DNA of 64,000 nt, from NCBI RefSeq assembly GCF_028993635.1, contig NZ_CP118631.1:4588001-4652000 (forward strand). Direction: 5' to 3'. Numbering within the stretch: position 1 is the stretch's first letter; each line of letters begins with the position of its first letter. This DNA is from Mucilaginibacter sp. SJ (GTDB taxonomy: Bacteria; Bacteroidota; Bacteroidia; Sphingobacteriales; Sphingobacteriaceae). The notes beneath the pieces are model-generated. The model was not told the DNA's origin. It saw only the letters and a program-made list of their open reading frames with translations, and searched no databases. Below are positions 62,788 to 64,000 of the stretch, piece by piece. A program made the translations under genes and the position numbers.

Positions 62788-62802
62788 GTAACGTCGTTTT
62801 TA

Positions 62803-62833
62803 TTTGCTTAAAAGGTAATATTTTATACCTTTG
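62803..62833 (+). promoter_or_regulatory. Consensus Bacteroidota promoter reading right
   Basis: TTTG (62803-62806), 19 nt and TACCTTTG (62826-62833) match both elements of the phylum's main sigma-factor promoter. Transcription would begin near 62840 on the plus strand, opposite to all protein genes around it. Confidence 0.7.
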
Positions 62834-62839
62834 AGCGTT

Positions 62840-62944
62840 CAAAAAACAAGAGGGCGTGAAAAACCTCGTTCGTTCGCTGTGATTTACCTTGCGCGTATGG
62901 ACTATAACTTAAAGCTCAGGAGGCTGAATTCCTGGGCTTTTTTT
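62840..62944 (+). ncRNA. Candidate small RNA between the two defence modules
   Basis: About 105 nt between the consensus promoter and a rho-independent terminator: AAGCTCAGGA (62912-62921), 8-nt loop and TCCTGGGCTT (62930-62939, one mismatch) followed by TTTTTT. A GTG-started eight-codon frame (62856-62882) and an ATG frame running through the terminator exist but neither looks protein-coding. I do not recognise an Rfam family. It could be a regulatory RNA, a leader, or an antisense element for the genes to its right. Confidence 0.5.
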
Positions 62945-62988
62945 GTAGCGCATACCTTTATTTCTGTTTGGTATCCTTATTTGCTACG

Positions 62989-63582
62989 TCATATGCTTTC
63001 CTCCTTCAATCTTTCAAAAAAATTAACTAATCTTTGTATGGTAAAGTAAGGGTTTCGTATGTGAATAGGTGTTTCCTCGTCTTGTCGATGATTAACGAGT
63101 TCCGCACGCTCCATAGCCAATGCCAGCTGTTCTCTCAAGTGCTTGTAATGATTTAGCCTGGTCTTGTGGTACTCAGGCCATAATTTGGTCAGATGTTTTA
63201 GTGCTTCTTCACCTGTTTGAAATGACCTGCCACAATGTTCAAAATGTAAAATGAACCAGTGCTCAATAGCTATAGCGGAATAGGCGAATTCAAACCGGTC
63301 GCGCGTAATCTGCCTGAACGTCCCTTCCAAATCCTGACATTGGGCCTTATCAAAAAAGAGCCAGACCATATCATAAGGGTTTCTTTCCTTTATTGCAGCT
63401 TTCAGCTGTCGGTGTGCTTCTGCAACCAACTGTTTCAGGTCATTTTTGGTCGAATAAAAGACTTCCACGGAAATAGACTGCTGCAAAGAACGCGGCAGCT
63501 CCGATCGGAGAGTTTTGGCGTAAAGGTATTCGGTTACTCCTTCGCACAAAATCAATATTCTTTTATTAACCTTCCACTTCAT
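62989..63582 (-). CDS. RloB-family protein (AbiLii-like)
   Basis: 197 residues from ATG 63582 (MKWKVNKRILILCEGVTE); a TTG at 63597 would extend it. ILILCEGVTEYLYAK is the TOPRIM-like acidic motif of the RloB family (Glu14), followed by MVWLFFDKAQC and IAIEHWFILHFEH, which contribute further family positions. RloB partners an AAA-type ATPase called RloA; related pairs form the AbiL abortive-infection system. The start overlaps the RloA stop by 17 nt. The protein is probably a nuclease-like subunit acting with the ATPase during phage defence. Confidence 0.84.
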   Translation of the reverse strand: MKWKVNKRILILCEGVTEYLYAKTLRSELPRSLQQSISVEVFYSTKNDLKQLVAEAHRQLKAAIKERNPYDMVWLFFDKAQCQDLEGTFRQITRDRFEFAYSAIAIEHWFILHFEHCGRSFQTGEEALKHLTKLWPEYHKTRLNHYKHLREQLALAMERAELVNHRQDEETPIHIRNPYFTIQRLVNFFERLKEESI

Positions 63583-64000
63583 CCGATTGCATTTCAATTA
63601 AAAAATCCGCATCATTAATGATTGGCGTAGCTCCAAACCTGCCTGAAGCGTACCATTTATCTAAAGGGGTACCCAAACGTACACCGTCTATATCGGAGCA
63701 CCGATACAACGAGGTGGCTCCATATTCATTCTTCTGGGTGAACCATACCTGGTCTCTTCTAAACCGGTCGTTTGAAAGCTGCGTGATATCATGAGTTGCA
63801 AATATCAGCTGAGCATTATTCTTATTAATAACAGGATTATGAAAAAGCTGGATCAAAAAGCCCGTGATGTTGGGGTGGAGATTTTTTTCAAACTCATCAA
63901 TAATCAATACACGACCATTCGTTAAAGCATCTAATATAATACCGCCTATAGCAAACAGACTTTGCGTTCCCGCCGATTCTTGTCTAATATCGAATGAAGC
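63566..64000 (-). CDS. RloA-like AAA ATPase, 5' end off the right edge
   Basis: The C-terminal 144 residues are visible, entering from the right edge in frame. RQESAGTQSLFAIGG is the ABC-type signature region, VLIIDEFEKNLHP the Walker B block (with the catalytic Glu), and LIFATHDITQLSNDRF the switch His region. This pattern is that of AAA_15/AAA_21 ATPases such as RloA or AbiLi. An internal TTG at 63907 is not a real start. The gene belongs with the overlapping RloB gene; together they look like an AbiL-type defence module. Confidence 0.85.
   Translation of the reverse strand, partial: ASFDIRQESAGTQSLFAIGGIILDALTNGRVLIIDEFEKNLHPNITGFLIQLFHNPVINKNNAQLIFATHDITQLSNDRFRRDQVWFTQKNEYGATSLYRCSDIDGVRLGTPLDKWYASGRFGATPIINDADFLIEMQSDEVEG

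Noticed and set aside
62831..63049. 72-residue plus-strand frame between the defence modules
   Set aside because: It runs through a terminator hairpin and into the 3' end of RloB on the other strand, has no recognisable domain, and fits noncoding RNA better.
63566..63907. Short ATPase gene starting at 63907
   Set aside because: The codon there is TTG inside a Walker B strand, and the frame stays open to the right edge with an ABC-type signature upstream, so this is the 3' part of a longer gene.
1..64000. CRISPR array, insertion sequence or transposase
   Set aside because: No evenly spaced repeat clusters and no transposase-like protein were seen; only isolated short repeats occur.

Overview
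The window looks like chromosomal DNA from a Bacteroidota bacterium, probably Sphingobacteriaceae (Mucilaginibacter or Pedobacter-like). Support: Bacteroidota-type promoters (TTTG or TTG, about 19 nt, then TAnnTTTG), few Shine-Dalgarno sites, a TonB receptor with an N-terminal carboxypeptidase-regulatory-like domain, a PepSY protein, a CocE-type hydrolase, and a NusG paralogue inside the polysaccharide operon. The genus is inference from protein style; no rRNA gene is present.

Region 1 (1-42933, all minus strand) is one very long exopolysaccharide or O-antigen cluster, read from wza-like 42933 toward the left edge and open there. Its 5' end encodes an outer-membrane export lipoprotein, a tyrosine autokinase/co-polymerase, a NusG-like antiterminator, an AsnB-type amidotransferase, a GT4, and an ABC exporter (Wzm/Wzt type). 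Next comes a sugar-modification block (34009-28469): two FdtA/QdtA-like ketoisomerases, a GNAT acyltransferase, an acyl carrier protein, two KAS III enzymes, an SDR reductase and a DegT/FdtB aminotransferase. Together these could make a dTDP-3-amino-3,6-dideoxyhexose and a dedicated ACP-bound hydroxyacyl group for it. About 20 glycosyltransferases of GT2, GT4, GT9, CgeB-like and GT8-like types follow, with an epimerase, a hexapeptide acetyltransferase and an MBOAT/AlgJ-like O-acetylation pair. The far end has an FkbM methyltransferase, a Wzy-like polymerase, a methyltransferase, an exosortase, a WcaF-like acetyltransferase and a truncated multi-spanning membrane protein. Adjacent genes mostly overlap by 4-30 nt. 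One GT8-like copy is frameshifted twice and one GT4 is split in two.

Region 2 (43040-50312, plus strand) holds a GT2 and a WecA/MraY-type initiating sugar-1-phosphate transferase that probably serve region 1. Housekeeping and metabolic genes follow: GAPDH, a GNAT, phosphoglycerate kinase with a clear terminator, a GMC oxidoreductase, and a second GNAT with a strong bidirectional terminator.

Region 3 (50400-59175) holds a perfect 18-bp inverted repeat, a secreted GH18 endo-beta-N-acetylglucosaminidase-like lipoprotein, a CocE/NonD hydrolase, a small lipoprotein, a TonB-dependent siderophore receptor behind a likely metal-responsive operator, a PepSY reductase-like membrane protein, and a GNAT.

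Region 4 (59176-64000, minus strand) looks like a defence island. It has a Pycsar-type operon: a class III cyclase with a C-terminal sensor-like domain, a PycTM-like membrane effector, and an unrecognised 415-residue protein encoded first. Upstream is a RloA/RloB (AbiL-like) pair cut by the right edge. Between the two modules, on the plus strand, lies a short stretch bounded by a consensus promoter and an intrinsic terminator, a candidate small RNA.
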